A DNA stretch of 64,000 bases. Origin: Kyrpidia tusciae DSM 2912. GTDB lineage: Bacteria > Bacillota > Bacilli > Kyrpidiales > Kyrpidiaceae. Under the pieces are notes generated by a model. It had not been told where the DNA came from. It made no database searches and was given only the letters and a program-made list of their open reading frames with translations. Shown here piece by piece: positions 1-9,375 of the stretch (position 1 is the first letter of the stretch; each line of letters starts with the position of its first letter). The position numbers were made by a program, and so were the translations under genes. The DNA is taken from the NCBI RefSeq assembly GCF_000092905.1, contig NC_014098.1:2852001-2916000 (forward strand), given 5' to 3'.

Positions 1-192
1 CGCCGAGATTAACCATGACGCCGCCGCAAAATCCAGCCCAAAGGCGTGCTCCAGCCGGGCCAGGGCCACAGCGACGAGCGACGAATTGAGCGGGTTGAGC
101 AGCACCCCGAGGGCGACGGTGAACAACAGAAGATTCCTGCGCGGCAACGCCGGCAGATCTGTCCCTTCTCGTCTTTCTGTCTCCAGTTCCAC
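1..192 (-). CDS. MFS transporter, N-terminal part (runs off window)
   Basis: Reading leftward from a GTG at 192, about 64 codons encode a charged N-terminus followed by a first hydrophobic helix containing NPLNSSLVAVALARLEHAFG. This arrangement is typical of drug-efflux major facilitator proteins, in which an N-x-S/T-x-V-A motif in helix 1 is followed by a loop. A GGGAGG sits about 10 nt upstream of the GTG. An in-frame GTG 18 nt further upstream lacks a ribosome site. The rest of the protein lies left of the window, so the substrate cannot be inferred. Family assignment is moderately sure. Confidence 0.6.
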   Translation of the reverse strand, partial: MELETERREGTDLPALPRRNLLLFTVALGVLLNPLNSSLVAVALARLEHAFGLDFAAASWLISA

Positions 193-216
193 GATCTCCC
201 GGCCTCCCACGTATAG

Positions 217-454
217 TCAGGCTCGGATTATTCCATCGACGACCCGCCGTTCACCGGCGCGCACGATCCCCATCCAGTATATCATTCGTAGCGCGAAAAT
301 TTCCAAAGGCGGGATCAGCCTGGGTAAGTACACCTTGGGCATCACGGAAGGAATGCCCGCAACGAGCCGCTTCATCTCCGAAATACATGCTGATTGAAAG
401 GAAAGTGTTCAACCTCTCAGGCGAGTCGTCCAGGAGCAGTGTTCGGACCTTCAT
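217..454 (-). pseudogene. Response-regulator-like stub after the FapA gene
   Basis: An ATG at 454 has a strong ribosome site (GGGAGGAA, 4-nt gap) and overlaps the end of the FapA gene, so translation would be coupled. The first residues, MKVRTLLLDDSPERLNTFLS, match the start of a CheY-like receiver domain (hydrophobic strand then paired Asp). After that the frame (stop near 251) has no receiver features and no phosphoacceptor-like Asp. The +1 frame stays open to a TGA at 217-219 and gives a more protein-like, hydrophobic tail. The simplest reading is the remnant of a third gene of the c-di-GMP operon, broken by deletion or frameshift. A genuine small peptide is not excluded. Confidence 0.4.
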
Positions 455-2248
455 TGCGTTCCTCCCACAGCTCGGTGTTGTATTCGACAACCAGATTCCT
501 GTTTCGGGTACGCCCCACTTGCAACACCGTATTGGGATGCCGTAAGCGAATGCGAATCTTCCCAGACGGATTGTCGACTTTTGCACTGCTCTCGATACCG
601 AAAGGAGTGCCCATTTCTTCAATATCGATTAAATTTTGCGCCGCGAGAAATCCGCCCCGCATACTGCCGCGTATGAGAATTGAATTTCCGGCTTCCAAAG
701 AGCTGGCGTAAGTACCAGGCCCGGTAACCACAATGCTCCCGGATGCCCTCACCGAACTGGAGGTGACACTGGCCGCCTTCACCGAGGCGGGTTCAGTGTG
801 TTTCATCGATTCGATCTGGAAGATGTAATCAACCAACATGTGGTATAAAGCCATCACATGCTGTTCAGTGATGTTGGTCCTGCCAATGCCGAACCACCTT
901 GAGCGGATCTCACGCACGATCTGGCGATACCGATCATCTGCGTTCAGCACTCCATCAGTCTCATTGCAGAAAGATTGCAGAAAACGTTCCAGATCCGGAT
1001 GACGGGTGGTAAGCAGTGCGTCCGCCAACAACCCCAGGTGTGTACCCTGGTCAATCCGCTGCCTGGCGTGCGCCACCAATTCTTGGAACTCCGCGTGAAA
1101 CTTCTCATATTCCACTATCCCTTTTTTCAACAGTTCATAAATTGTCGTGTACACAAGTTTGGATGCTCCCGCTACGATCTGCGACCCCACAATGGCATCA
1201 TTGACCGACACACCACGTTCTCCCAGCACCGTGGAGTGGAACACACCGCCATTTACCCGCACGGTTCCCGTGGCTTTGATATAGCTACCATCGAGTACCG
1301 ACCCCAACACCACAACGTCCCCGTCAAATTCAACTTTCCCGTCTTTGCTGGAGAGATCGTGGTCAATCACCAATTCCGGGATTATATCGATATGACTTTT
1401 CGTAAAGAGCAGTCGGCCACTACGAACTGCCACGAGGCGGTTATTTACTTCTATCACACCTTGCCCCAGCGTTGGCAGCGAGCGATGCACCGGGCATGGA
1501 ATCTCCCTGCCGAACACATCCCGCCCCGGCGCACCCGGTATCTCTGGTTCCAATACAGCGACCGTTGTCCCAATCCCAATGGATGTAATGCGCATCTGAC
1601 GCTGCAGAGGATCGTGTACCTTCGGAAGTTCAACCCGTCTGTAACGAGCCGCTCGGCCTGGAACGGGGGGAGTTCCCCGCAACACGATACATTCGGTCGT
1701 GTTCTTGGCCTGAGCAATGGTCTCAACTCCTGTCGGATCAAGTACCCCGACGTACCCCTCAGACTCCAACCGTGCGACAATTTCGGCGGTGCCCAACGGA
1801 TCGGGAAGCCTATCGATTGTTTCGATTTCTAGCACCGCACGATGCACACCGCCCATGTCTCTGAGGCGATGCTCTTGACCCGGTGTTACGTCGATTCTCC
1901 CAATGACTTCCATGTTGTCCTTCGTCACTTTTGTAGAAAACTGGAGCGATGGCAAACTCTTGGCCAGCGATACCTCGATATGCTGATTTTCATGAACAAC
2001 GACCTCCCCGACACATTTCTGTCCGTCAACCGAGGGTCGTCGGGGATGACAATTGTCGCAAATGAACCTTCGTCGTCAGGGTCAGAGACAATAAGCTGAT
2101 TGTTCACCACAGTGACAGTTCCATGCCGCACGCTTCGTATCTCTTCATCGACTTCAACCGACGGGAATGATGGCGTCTCAAGTTCGGATGAACTTGACAG
2201 GCGAGGTTTGAAAAGCCAATGCCTTACTCTCTCCAGCAAGGACCGCAT
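417..2248 (-). pseudogene. FapA/DUF342 family protein, frameshifted
   Basis: This is a flagellar-assembly-protein-A-like gene of about 610 codons. Translation would start at ATG 2248, after GGGAGGTGAGAGA. The N-terminal part (to about 2030) contains NQLIVSDPDDEGSFATIVIP, the usual opening of DUF342 proteins. The remainder (stop at 417) carries the glycine/valine-rich beta-helix body, for example VEFDGDVVVLGSV. The two parts are in different frames. The second frame remains open upstream of 1955 and reads VDGQKCVGEVVVHENQHIEV, exactly the expected next segment. A single-base indel near 2020-2045 therefore breaks the gene. It lies 57 nt after the EAL gene, so the two are probably co-transcribed. 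A sequencing error is the main alternative to real decay. Confidence 0.82.
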
Positions 2249-2304
2249 TCTCTCACCTCCCATCCTTGTCCGTCACCGCCAACGACACGGAAGGTGATTC
2301 TGTG

Positions 2305-3138
2305 CTACAAATCATTGTGGAATAATCGATGGTACAGATAGATCAGAGTATCCAGTTCTTGGCTTTTCTCTACCACTGCCTTATCGGTCAATGAGCGGTC
2401 CCTATTCCGAGCAAGATTCGCCAACTCAGTCCTCTTGCTCTCAATTTCACTAACCAGATCCGACAGTTCACTGATGGACATCGGGCGTGACCAATAATAC
2501 CCCTGACTTACATTGACACCGGCTTCCCGAATGGCATTCAGATCTTCGTAGTTTTCCACTCCCTCAGCAATGACTGAATTGCCGGACTCCATAAATCTCA
2601 CTAAACGGGATAGAAATCGCTGTTTTGAAGAGGAGATCGAAATCCCTTGAATCACTGTACGGTCTACTTTGACGAAATCGGGGTCGAATTCCAAGAGGCC
2701 CGCAAGACTGGTACTCCCAGCACCAACATCGTCAAGGGCAATCCGAACGCCGAGGGATCGTATGGATTTAATCATTTGCGACAGCAAAGTAGGGTCATAC
2801 GATATGTACTCGACGATTTCGATCACAAGTTGGCCTGGTTGACACAGTCCCTCTCGAAACAAAACTTCGAGCCGTTCAACAAAGGACTCCTGAACGAAGC
2901 TGCTCGGCATCACATTCACGTACAGGGGCATGGCACTGATTTCAGGGGGCAACAGTCGGAGGCGATTTACACTGATGGTGAGAGCCAATAAATCAGCTTC
3001 CATCGAGCGGTCGCTTTCGTAAGCAGCGCGAAACCAAACGTCCGGCGGAATGAAACGGCCGCCGTACTGAGGACGGCTGAGTGCCTCATGAGCACAAATG
3101 ACACCCTCGGCATGATTGACGATGGGCTGATAAACCAC
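2305..3138 (-). CDS. EAL-domain c-di-GMP phosphodiesterase
   Basis: The protein is an almost stand-alone EAL domain that would hydrolyse cyclic di-GMP to pGpG in the cytoplasm. The catalytic signatures are present: E-A-L (HEALSRP), N in YVNVMPSSF, E in LVIEIVEY, the DD pair in ALDDVGAGSTSL, KVD, EGVE and QGY. It is therefore probably active rather than a degenerate binder. The frame is open upstream of the GTG at 3138 and reads LWRSVDEILQRETIE up to the poly-G tract, but it has no well-placed start there. The best initiation site is a TTG at 3278 behind GGAGG, on the far side of 29 G residues and out of frame at that length; 27 or 30 G would join them through a polyglycine linker. A c-di-GMP riboswitch and terminator precede the gene, suggesting feedback control of c-di-GMP turnover. 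Confidence 0.9.
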   Translation of the reverse strand: MVYQPIVNHAEGVICAHEALSRPQYGGRFIPPDVWFRAAYESDRSMEADLLALTISVNRLRLLPPEISAMPLYVNVMPSSFVQESFVERLEVLFREGLCQPGQLVIEIVEYISYDPTLLSQMIKSIRSLGVRIALDDVGAGSTSLAGLLEFDPDFVKVDRTVIQGISISSSKQRFLSRLVRFMESGNSVIAEGVENYEDLNAIREAGVNVSQGYYWSRPMSISELSDLVSEIESKRTELANLARNRDRSLTDKAVVEKSQELDTLIYLYHRLFHNDL

Positions 3139-3219
3139 TTCAATCGTTTCGCGTTGAAGGATCTCATCTACACTCCGCCACAGGGGATTGTATTTATTTG
3201 GGTTTTTAGGGGATTTATA

Positions 3220-3250
<31 letters not shown>

Positions 3251-3305
3251 ATGAGGGTTTATTTGGAAAGTTCTCCAATTTCTTCACCCTCCTCTGTCAT
3301 GATGT

Positions 3306-3333
3306 AAAAAGCGCCCTTTTCCTGCAGGGCGCC
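3306..3333 (-). terminator. Intrinsic terminator downstream of the riboswitch
   Basis: A GCGCCC/GGGCGC stem with a 10-nt loop is followed by TTTTT on the minus strand. It sits 16 nt after the riboswitch aptamer and before the EAL gene's ribosome site, so it is the likely expression platform. Confidence 0.85.
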
Positions 3334-3348
3334 TTATCCTGTTCGAGT

Positions 3349-3428
3349 GGCAACCCGGCGATCATAGGCACATGTGCCCTTAGACCCGTGGCTTTGCGTC
3401 CTAGCGTTTCCGCTAGTTTGCCCTGATA
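3349..3428 (-). promoter_or_regulatory. c-di-GMP-I riboswitch (GEMM-I) upstream of the EAL gene
   Basis: On the minus strand the conserved GEMM-I elements occur in order: AGGGCAAAC, a short hairpin with a GAAA tetraloop (TAGCGGAAACGCTA), GGACGCAAAGCCACGGGTCT, a second hairpin around GGGCACATGTGCC, and the closing CGCCGGGTTGCC. These are the ligand-binding core, tetraloop and P1 closing strand of the class I cyclic di-GMP aptamer. An intrinsic terminator follows directly, so control is probably at transcription elongation. Whether ligand turns expression on or off cannot be read by eye. Confidence 0.93.
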
Positions 3429-3454
3429 CAACTCTATGGATCTATTTACCTTTT

Positions 3455-3489
3455 GATAGCATAATCCTACATTATTCGACATCTGTCAA
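3455..3489 (-). promoter_or_regulatory. Promoter for riboswitch-EAL-FapA operon
   Basis: A perfect -35 TTGACA (3484-3489) is followed after 17 nt by GATTAT as a -10 (4 of 6 matches). Transcription would begin just upstream of the riboswitch. Confidence 0.6.
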
Positions 3490-3504
3490 GGGTCCGCAAT
3501 CACG

Positions 3505-3624
3505 AGCCTTTTTCGATGTCCTGTTTTCTCAGAACAGCCGACAAGATTACCATTGGCGTGTTGTTTTCTGACCGCTTCTTTTTACCCCTTATCCGTCCTG
3601 ACCTTTTCAGCATCGAAAAAGGCT
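3505..3624. mobile_element. 120-bp MITE sharing ends with the adjacent IS
   Basis: The element starts AGCCTTTTTCGATGTCC and ends with the inverted match GCATCGAAAAAGGCT. The same terminal inverted repeats bound the 1.7-kb IS at 4009-5702, and the right-hand 40 bp (a ...CCCCTTATCC...CCTTTTC...GCATCG block) resemble that IS's right end. It has no coding capacity. It is therefore probably a non-autonomous derivative mobilised by the IS transposase. No clear target duplication is visible. Confidence 0.72.
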
Positions 3625-4008
3625 CGACCAAAAAATGTCTTGACAATGGGGTCCATCTCAGATGCAATATTAGGAAAGAATCTCTGAACAAAGGAGACGA
3701 GAAGCCGTCCGATGTTTCGATTGCGGGGCCACCATCTCCTGTGTCTGCTCGGATACAGAGGCATGGGATACTCTCCAGAATATACCATAAACATGACTCA
3801 CCTTCACCAGACCTTGCTCCGGGTACCTCAAACGCACATTCTCCTCGTGGCCGGACCGGATGATCTGTGTACAAAGTTTCCGGAATCCCAGCCCTATCAC
3901 TGCGAAGATGCGAATATCTATGAACGCGACTCCGCCGTCCTTGAGAAACTGGAACTGCGGGTCGGGCAGAACCTTCCGTGGAGCAAAATTCAAGAACGGA
4001 TCCGGGAG

Positions 4009-5702
4009 AGCCTTTTTCGATGTCCCTTTTTCCCCGGACCTTCAGCACGAATCCCATCGGCGTGGCGAGTTTGGTATGTCCATTATCTGGTTTATCATCC
4101 ACAGGTTGGATGGTTCAGGCCATGCGAAACCGGGGTCAGGTTCTTGGTTACCTGGCCCAGGAGCTCCACCTTCTACGATCGCGTTCCGTTTAGGACACGC
4201 TGCGAACCAAGCTCCTCATGCGTTCTTGCTGCTTCTCCCGCACCCTCCCCAATGCCATCGCCAGCATCACGCACAAAGCCAAGCCGCAGCGCAACCGCAT
4301 CTTGGCCAGCCCACGAATGGTGTGCCGTTCAAATCCAAACGAGACGTCCAATCGGCTGTTTACCCTCTCCACCGCAGTCCTGTACCGGTATTCCTTCGCC
4401 CATTTGTAGCTCTCCCGGGCAATCGGCGTGAAGATCCGCCGGTCCACCGCGAGCGCCACCCGCACCCCTCCGGCCACGGGGCACTGTTCCCGCCCTTGAC
4501 ACGTGATCCCGTACGCCTTGGCTGGACATACTTTTTTCAGCGTCCCCCGGTCTTTCTCGAACCCACCATTGCTCATCTGTTGCCGGGCCCCTGTCTCTGG
4601 ACAGTAACAGTACACCGCTCCCCCCTCGTCATACACCACATTCGTGTGTCCCGGTAATAACCGCGTTGGCTCCCCGTCTTTCCACATCCGCCTCGTGTCG
4701 ATCACGGGCTTGATCCCATATTCATCCCAGCAGCGACTCAGGAGTTTCGAGTCGTCGTACCCCCGATCCGCCGTCAGGACCTCGGCCTTTTTCAACATCT
4801 CCGGATGGCGTTTCTCCATCTCATCCAGCAGGACATGCCCTTCTTTGACGTCCGAGCGCGACCCCTTGGTCACCGTATACGCCACAGGCAATTCATGCTG
4901 AGCATCCACCACCAGGTGGAGCTTGTAGCCAAACCACCGGACCACTTTCTCCCATGTACTCCCGTCCTCGCGGGTCCCACGATAGGTTTTTACCCCGTAT
5001 GCTGCATCCAGATCCCGCCGTCCGTCTTCCTTCTTTTCTTTCGAGGGACGGGACGCCCACGAGGCGATTGCCTTACTGTCCATCGCCAAACGACGCCCGA
5101 AATCCGGAAGTTCCTCACTCAGGGTCTTCACCAGCTCGTCGAACATCGATTCGATCCACGATCCGTGCTCCATCAAGCTGCGGAGAAATCGGGTGTAAGC
5201 GGCTGCGCTGGGAACTGCGCGCAACCCACAGATCGACCGCAGCTGCCCGTTTCGAGAGAGTTCCCGACGTAAGCTCTCGATCGACGGGTGCTGAAACACG
5301 ATTCCTGCCAACATCGAGTTCCACATCGCCCGTACCGGGTAGTCATCTCGTCCATGACCTCTCGATTTCTCCAGATGCGCCATGAGCGCTTCGTCCGGCA
5401 GATGTTCCAGAACCAGCCGGAGGCGTTCCAAGTCTCCAAGCGGCTCAATGTCTTCCCAGGAAAACAGTTCGAGTTGTGGTATAATGGCCATAGGGTGAGT
5501 CCTCCTTGTTGGATCATTTGTCTAACCACTATTCTAACAAAAGAGGACTCACCTGTCTTATTGGACTGGGGTGAATTTGTCCGAATCTATCCCTCCCCCC
5601 ATTCAAAACCCCTGTCTTTCCTGGCCCTCTTTGGGGGAAAGTTTTCTGGTCCCTGCTCCTTACCCCTTATCCCTCCTGGCCTTTTCGGCATCGAAAAAGG
5701 CT
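4009..5702. mobile_element. 1694-bp IS element with 14-bp terminal repeats and 7-bp target duplication
   Basis: Terminal inverted repeats AGCCTTTTTCGATG and CATCGAAAAAGGCT bound a single transposase gene on the minus strand. It is flanked by the direct repeat CCGGGAG on both sides. The perfect duplication and intact transposase indicate a recent insertion, here into the DUF1284 gene. Confidence 0.92.
4190..5491 (-). CDS. DDE transposase (IS4/IS1182-like)
   Basis: A 433-residue DDE transposase. The first catalytic Asp is in LAMDSKAIASWA, the second in LTADRGYDDSK, and the Glu in the YRYRTAVERVNSRLDVSFGF signature (Y-x2-R-x3-E). An inserted Cys-rich segment between the second Asp and the Glu (CYCPETG, CPAKAYGITCQGREQCP) is typical of IS1182/ISNCY-like relatives. 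The start codon ATG 5491 has AGGAGGACT upstream. It is the only gene of the surrounding IS and appears complete. Confidence 0.9.
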   Translation of the reverse strand: MAIIPQLELFSWEDIEPLGDLERLRLVLEHLPDEALMAHLEKSRGHGRDDYPVRAMWNSMLAGIVFQHPSIESLRRELSRNGQLRSICGLRAVPSAAAYTRFLRSLMEHGSWIESMFDELVKTLSEELPDFGRRLAMDSKAIASWASRPSKEKKEDGRRDLDAAYGVKTYRGTREDGSTWEKVVRWFGYKLHLVVDAQHELPVAYTVTKGSRSDVKEGHVLLDEMEKRHPEMLKKAEVLTADRGYDDSKLLSRCWDEYGIKPVIDTRRMWKDGEPTRLLPGHTNVVYDEGGAVYCYCPETGARQQMSNGGFEKDRGTLKKVCPAKAYGITCQGREQCPVAGGVRVALAVDRRIFTPIARESYKWAKEYRYRTAVERVNSRLDVSFGFERHTIRGLAKMRLRCGLALCVMLAMALGRVREKQQERMRSLVRSVS

Positions 5703-5933
5703 CCGGGAGAAAATCGTGCCAAGGGACATTTCGACCCTCTGTCCCACCTGCCCCTGGCGAACATTCGGCGTGTGCGAAGAAGGCATCGACCAACTCAGAG
5801 CCGGTCAAGGGCTTCGGATCATCGACTAGCTGGGAGAGGTGAATACCACGGCGTAGTACGGTGGATCGGGTGTGTGCGCGAAATTGGCCATCCGTATCTC
5901 CCTCACCTCGTTGTCCATGGGGCAAGTCTCTTG

Positions 5934-7592
5934 TTATCCGGCACAGCAAGATAATTTCGCTACGTCACGGTCGAAAGTCAGCGCCGCCAGTTTCAACCCT
6001 TCTGCCATGGTCAGGTACGGCGCCAAAGTGGATGTCAAATCTTCGATCGTGAGTCCAAATTTTACAGCGAGCACACCGGCGTAAATCACATCCCCGGCGT
6101 TGTCCGCCACGACGTGGACACCGAGCAACTTTCGGCTTCTGCCGTCGGCCACCAACTTAATCACCCCCGCCGTGTCATGGTTGACCAGCGCTCGTGGCAC
6201 GGCATCGAGTGGTAAGACCGAGGTGATCACTTCATAGCCTTTCGACCTCGCTCTCGCCTCCGTCATCCCCACCGTGGCGATCGAGGGCGACGTGAAGGTC
6301 ACCGCCGGCACGACTGAGAGATCCACCTTGCGCCGCTCGCCGCTCAGAGCGTTTTCAGCCGCAATCGCTCCCTCATACGCCGCTACGTACACGAATTGCG
6401 GCCCCAGTGTCACATCTCCTGCGGCATACACGTTTGGGTTGCTCGTCTGCAGGTACTCGTTCACCAACACCTCTCCCCGGCTGCCGACACGCACCTGGGC
6501 CGCCTCCAAGTTCAACGCCGCCGTGTTCGGTGTTCGCCCCGTGGCCACCAGCAGCGCATCGGCCTCCACGACCCGCTGCTGCCCGTCCACAGTAATATAA
6601 ATCCGCTTCAGATCCCCGTGTTGTTCCACCCGCTCATAGGTGACACCCGTCAGGATATGGATTCCCTCAAAGGCCAAGGCGAGAGAGACGGCTTCGGACA
6701 CCTCTGGCTCATAGGCTCGAAGCAGTCGGCCACTTCGCTGCATCAACGTCACCTCTGAACCCAAGCGGTGAAACATTTGCCCGAGTTCCATTCCAATATA
6801 GCCGGATCCGATCACGGCCAGACGCTGCGGAACCTCTGTCAACTCCAGTGCCGCGGTACTGACGAGGTAGTCCACATCCGCAAGCCCCGGAATGTCCGGC
6901 ACGGCGGGTGAGGCCCCCGTGGCAACGAGATAACGGCCGGCCCGAATCATACGGCCGGCGACCGCGATGGTCGACGGGTCCGCAAAGCGAGCCTCGCCAC
7001 GTATGAGATCGAAGCCATACTCGTCGATGAGATCGATATACTTGTGCTGCCGTAGTTCCGCCACGAGTTCGTCCTTCGCTCCTACGAGCTGGTGAAGATT
7101 CACCGGGCCGGCCGACGTTTCAAGTCCCGGGAATGGATGCTGTGCGGCCAGGTGGTGGATTTCGCTGGCTCGAAGCATGGTCTTCGACGGCACGCAGCCG
7201 GTGTTCACGCAGGTTCCCCCAATCGTACCGCGTTCAATCATGCCGACTTTTGCACCACGAGAAACCGCCTCAATCGCTGCCGAGAATGCAGCACCACCGG
7301 ACCCGATGATGAGAAGGTCATAGTCGTCGCCACTTGTTCGATGGAATGTGGAATCACTTCTCAAAGGATGGAGAATCTCTGCGTTACTGGGTTCATAACC
7401 GCTGTCGGCCACGGCCCGTTTTGCTGCTTCAATGCCGGACGCATCACTGATCTCAAATGTCGCCTCGCCGCGGCGAAAATTGACAGATATCTTCTCAGCC
7501 CCGGCACTGTGCAAGGCTTTCTTCACGTGTTCTTCGCAGTCTGTACAGGTCATTCCCCGTACCGCAAGTCGCACTTGCAATTTGTTGCTCAT
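5934..7592 (-). CDS. merA: Mercuric reductase
   Basis: Flavoprotein of 552 residues that reduces Hg(II) to volatile Hg(0) with NADPH in the cytoplasm. In order: an N-terminal heavy-metal-associated domain with GMTCTDC (residues 13-19), a FAD-binding start [20 protein letters not shown], the redox-active [12 protein letters not shown] (about residue 130), an NAD-binding [13 protein letters not shown], and the C-terminal vicinal cysteine pair in LSCCAG that delivers Hg(II). ATG 7592 follows AGGAGCTCTGGGCTT; the open frame upstream runs into the neighbouring mobile element and is not part of the gene. It lies downstream of an ArsR-type regulator and a small membrane protein interrupted by an IS, so its transcription from the mer promoter may be reduced by polarity. 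Confidence 0.96.
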   Translation of the reverse strand: MSNKLQVRLAVRGMTCTDCEEHVKKALHSAGAEKISVNFRRGEATFEISDASGIEAAKRAVADSGYEPSNAEILHPLRSDSTFHRTSGDDYDLLIIGSGGAAFSAAIEAVSRGAKVGMIERGTIGGTCVNTGCVPSKTMLRASEIHHLAAQHPFPGLETSAGPVNLHQLVGAKDELVAELRQHKYIDLIDEYGFDLIRGEARFADPSTIAVAGRMIRAGRYLVATGASPAVPDIPGLADVDYLVSTAALELTEVPQRLAVIGSGYIGMELGQMFHRLGSEVTLMQRSGRLLRAYEPEVSEAVSLALAFEGIHILTGVTYERVEQHGDLKRIYITVDGQQRVVEADALLVATGRTPNTAALNLEAAQVRVGSRGEVLVNEYLQTSNPNVYAAGDVTLGPQFVYVAAYEGAIAAENALSGERRKVDLSVVPAVTFTSPSIATVGMTEARARSKGYEVITSVLPLDAVPRALVNHDTAGVIKLVADGRSRKLLGVHVVADNAGDVIYAGVLAVKFGLTIEDLTSTLAPYLTMAEGLKLAALTFDRDVAKLSCCAG

Positions 7593-7693
7593 AAGCCCAG
7601 AGCTCCTTTCCGCAGTAAAGCTATTCAATCCAATGGATATACGGCAACCCGTAGAAAACCAAATAGATACCTGTGACCAGGGTAATGAGACCA

Positions 7694-9375
7694 GTGAATC
7701 CTCCCCCCACTGAAGTGGGGGGCATCCATCCATAGGCACGGGAGAAGCCTCGGCATCCGGCAGCGGGGCTGCCACCCAGGCTTTCCTGACCCCTTAGGCT
7801 GGACGGGTTCCTGGATTCCCGGACACCTGCCGGGAACGTCGTCCCGCAGGCGACCCCTCCCTTTCGGGAGTCGCAGGCTTTCGCAATGTGGTTAGGCGGT
7901 CTTTTGTTGCAACCGCTTTTCCTCCCGGATGAACCAGGCCATGCCGATGTTGATGGCCGCATTCACGTGGCTGTTGTGAACGGTGCCGCAGTTCCTGCAC
8001 GCCAAGATGTTGCCGGCCCTCGAAGTCTCCAGCGAGCCGCACAGCGAACACCGGGTGCTGGTGTCCTTCGGAGAGATAAGAGCAACCAAAATCCCCCGTG
8101 CTTTTGCTTTGTACGTGGTGTATTTCATCACCCTTCGGTGCAACCAGTAACCGATCCTCTGCCTCATCCTGGCCGAACCGTGCTTGTTCCTGTCCGGCCT
8201 GAAGTGCTTCAAGTTCTCGAACACAATGACCCGAGCATCCCACTCCATCGCAAGGTCCACCAGGCGTTTGCTTACATGGTGGGCGTAATTGTCGTTTGCC
8301 GCGTGAACCTTGCGCCAGAGCTTTTTGCAGGGCCGGTGACCCTTCGGGACGATCCCCAGGCCGCTCACGTTCCGGGCAATGAGCCCCAGCAGGTGGTGGA
8401 CATCCGTCGTGTTACACGCCGTCAGGCCGATGTGCCTGACTTTGTGAACCGTACCGTCCTTCCCCACCAAGGCGCACACCGCCCGGTTCTTGCGGCCCAG
8501 GTTCAGGTCCACGGCCAGCACCTTCGGCCTCTTGGACCGGTAGTAGTCGGTGAACTTCATTACGTTGGACTTTTTCTCGAAGGCGGTCACCAGGTGGAAG
8601 ATACCCTCTCTTTCATAAACGGTGGGCACCGTCATCTCCCACGAATCATCCAGATGGAGCTTCCTTGAATGACGGGTGGGTTCCACTTCCACGGTGATGA
8701 ACCGCCAGTCGCTCCCGTCCCAGACTTTTAGCTGAATCGTGTCGGTTTCGAGCGAAAGATTCTTGAAGTCGCCTTTGTAAAAGGTGATGCCCACATGGCC
8801 CGCCGCCGGATACTTCGGCGGGTGTTCGTCGAAAGGGATTGGTTTTTTGCCTTCGGCAACACGACTTTCGTTTCTGTTCTGTATCCTTTCTTTTTTTCTG
8901 AGCCACCGCTGGTAGTTGGAATGCCAGCTCTTCGCCATGCCGATCGCCTTGGCGATAATCACCCGGCGCAAATATGCGGGAAACTTCGGCCAAACGGCGT
9001 CGATCGGGTAAGGCGGGTCGGGATTGCCACCGAATGGTTTCCCGGTTTTCCTGTTCATTCGCGGTTCTGTCCGAACCGTCAGTCTTTCCAGCGCCCTTGT
9101 GCCGGAATTCCTGTCCCACCCGGGCAGTTTGTCGAGATTGTCATGGATCACGTCCAGGTAAAACCCCAAGACGGCTCGGTAGATTTCTTCTGTCCGTCGG
9201 ATCATCTCCGGAGAACCGGTGATAAATCTCCCAATACGCTGTTTGGTTGAAATGATATTTCTGAGCACGGGCATTTTCTTCACCTGCCACGGTTTTATTG
9301 TACCATTGAAGGAGATTACAAGGATTTGGCCGCCTTGATTCCCCATTAAAATGGGGAGGATGCGGCGACTGGTTT
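7694..9375 (-). mobile_element. IS605-like tnpB-only element, copy 1
   Basis: A 1682-bp element with no target duplication. The left end (minus-strand sense) starts AAACCAG after the target TTGAG (9376-9380) and has a hairpin CCCCATTTTAATGGGG (9341-9356). The right end has a perfect hairpin CCCCCCAC/GTGGGGGG (7702-7721) and ends GGATTCAC. It carries only tnpB and no Y1 transposase, so mobilisation would require TnpA in trans. A second copy at 47154-50397 has the same ends and the same TTGAG target, which fixes the boundaries. The right-hand 200 bp beyond tnpB is where a tnpB guide (omega) RNA would be encoded. Confidence 0.9.
7892..9274 (-). CDS. tnpB: TnpB-type RuvC protein of IS605-like element
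   Basis: A 460-residue TnpB homologue (RNA-guided nuclease family). The RuvC-I Asp is in VLAVDLNLGRKNRAV and the RuvC-II Glu in VIVFENLKHF; a zinc ribbon CSLCGS...CRNCG is present. The RuvC-III motif reads HNSHVNAAINI, where active relatives have DxNAAxNI, so the third catalytic Asp is replaced by His. The second copy shows the same substitution. Start ATG 9274 follows AGGTGAAGAA; the longer open frame upstream includes the element's end hairpin and is unlikely to be translated. It may be cleavage-defective. Confidence 0.92.
   Translation of the reverse strand: MPVLRNIISTKQRIGRFITGSPEMIRRTEEIYRAVLGFYLDVIHDNLDKLPGWDRNSGTRALERLTVRTEPRMNRKTGKPFGGNPDPPYPIDAVWPKFPAYLRRVIIAKAIGMAKSWHSNYQRWLRKKERIQNRNESRVAEGKKPIPFDEHPPKYPAAGHVGITFYKGDFKNLSLETDTIQLKVWDGSDWRFITVEVEPTRHSRKLHLDDSWEMTVPTVYEREGIFHLVTAFEKKSNVMKFTDYYRSKRPKVLAVDLNLGRKNRAVCALVGKDGTVHKVRHIGLTACNTTDVHHLLGLIARNVSGLGIVPKGHRPCKKLWRKVHAANDNYAHHVSKRLVDLAMEWDARVIVFENLKHFRPDRNKHGSARMRQRIGYWLHRRVMKYTTYKAKARGILVALISPKDTSTRCSLCGSLETSRAGNILACRNCGTVHNSHVNAAINIGMAWFIREEKRLQQKTA

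Larger units (their letters stand above)
3712..5829 (+). pseudogene. DUF1284 family gene split by an insertion sequence
   Basis: The 5' part (3712-4008) encodes RLRGHHLLCLLGYRGMGYSP and GPDDLC...PYHCEDANIYERDS, the metal-ligand-like Cys/His pattern of DUF1284 proteins. The 3' part (5710-5829) encodes STLCPTCPWRTFGVCEEGID and stops at TAG 5827. The intervening IS plus one copy of its 7-bp target duplication (CCGGGAG at 4002-4008 and 5703-5709) is 1701 bp, an exact multiple of three. Removing it restores a continuous 138-residue protein, the usual DUF1284 length. The function is unknown (probably a small Fe-S or metal protein). The gene is inactive in this strain. Confidence 0.9.

Noticed and set aside
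3505..3624. Target-site duplication at the MITE
   Set aside because: The seven bases on each side (AATCACG and CGACCAA) do not match.
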